Assembly (NCBI GenBank): GCA_029934875.1
Contig: JAOZLK010000256.1
Coordinates: 1-6,649, forward strand
Length of the DNA: 6,649 nucleotides
Origin: Bacteroidales bacterium
Lineage (GTDB): Bacteria > Bacteroidota > Bacteroidia > Bacteroidales > GCA-2748055
Reading direction: 5' to 3'
A program made the position numbers and the translations under genes. The first letter of the stretch is position 1. The number at the start of each line of letters is the position of its first letter. The notes beneath the pieces were generated by a model, which was not told the origin of the DNA, searched no databases, and was given only the letters and a program-made list of their open reading frames with translations. Positions 6,331 to 6,649 of this stretch are shown piece by piece.

Positions 6331-6649
6331 ATGAAAAAGATTAAACTCTTTGCTACATTGATCCTGGCCCTTGCAGTGATATCCTGCAATCAACCAGGAC
6401 AAAATCAATCCGGTAAAACTGAAAAGGCACTTAGCGATGAAGTGGCCATAAATTCCCTTTCCGACGTGGATAAGGAAGACGGATGGACATTGCTTTTTGA
6501 TGGCCGGACCACAGAAGGATGGCAGAACTTTAACCAGGACACGCTTACCGGCTGGCTCGTTGAGGATGGCAGCCTCATGGGACAGGGTTTGGGAGGAGAC
6601 ATCGGGGGTGATATTGTCTCGGTGAAGGAGTATGATAATTTTATATTGA
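6331..6649 (+). CDS. DUF1080 (3-keto-disaccharide hydrolase family) lipoprotein, N-terminal part
   Basis: The first 106 codons of a gene that runs past the window end. The N-terminus MKKIKLFATLILALAVISC is a lipoprotein signal with the lipidated cysteine at C19, followed by a flexible Asn/Gln/Ser/Lys-rich linker to about residue 50. The domain then opens with GWTLLFDGRTTEGW (residues 55-68), continues with GWLVEDGSLMGQG and reaches VKEYDNFIL, the recognisable start of the concanavalin-like DUF1080 fold. Family members cleave 3-keto-glycosides made by Gfo/Idh/MocA enzymes, and one such enzyme is encoded 24 nt upstream. The start is preceded by an A-rich stretch and no Shine-Dalgarno, usual in Bacteroidota. 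The family call is firm; catalytic residues are mostly outside the window. Confidence 0.93.
   Translation, partial: MKKIKLFATLILALAVISCNQPGQNQSGKTEKALSDEVAINSLSDVDKEDGWTLLFDGRTTEGWQNFNQDTLTGWLVEDGSLMGQGLGGDIGGDIVSVKEYDNFIL

Overview
The window looks like a chromosomal stretch from a member of the Bacteroidota, probably an environmental polysaccharide degrader; the genus cannot be read from the sequence. Reasons: start codons have little or no Shine-Dalgarno sequence; one promoter matches the Bacteroidota TTG-N19-23-TAnnTTTG pattern; and the gene families are typical of that phylum (DUF5009-type membrane acyltransferase, Tat-exported Gfo/Idh/MocA oxidoreductases, lipoprotein sugar isomerase, DUF1080 protein, DUF6364/PIN pair).

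Layout. (1) Plus strand, 1-1618: the C-terminal part of a polytopic DUF5009/HGSNAT-like acyltransferase, followed after 10 nt by an exported carbon-nitrogen hydrolase with an intact Glu-Lys-Cys triad. (2) Minus strand, 1638-2290: a compact toxin-antitoxin pair, a DUF6364 antitoxin-like protein overlapping a PIN-domain toxin by ATGA, with its own promoter and a repeated 10-bp motif that looks like an operator. (3) Minus strand, 2413-4640: a probable two-gene operon reading from a Tat-type lipoprotein sugar phosphate isomerase/epimerase-like TIM barrel (upstream) into a Tat-exported Gfo/Idh/MocA oxidoreductase; a 7-bp tandem repeat fills the gap between them. (4) 4641-4803: a divergent promoter region. 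(5) Plus strand, 4804-6649: a second Tat-exported Gfo/Idh/MocA oxidoreductase with a QKP instead of EKP motif, then the start of a DUF1080 (3-keto-disaccharide hydrolase family) lipoprotein that runs off the window.

How the genes may work together. Two NAD(P)-dependent oxidoreductases, an isomerase-like TIM barrel and a DUF1080 protein are the families seen in oxidative 3-keto-glycoside catabolism: a sugar is oxidised at C3, the glycosidic bond is cleaved, and the keto sugar is rearranged or re-reduced. Every member here has an export signal, so the chemistry is predicted outside the cytoplasm, with the oxidoreductase cofactor loaded before Tat export. The substrate cannot be told from the sequence. 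The acyltransferase/amidohydrolase pair may act on acylated or amino sugars, but that is only a neighbourhood inference. The toxin-antitoxin pair looks like an insert between the two metabolic blocks. No RNA genes, CRISPR arrays, insertion sequences or convincing intrinsic terminators were seen.
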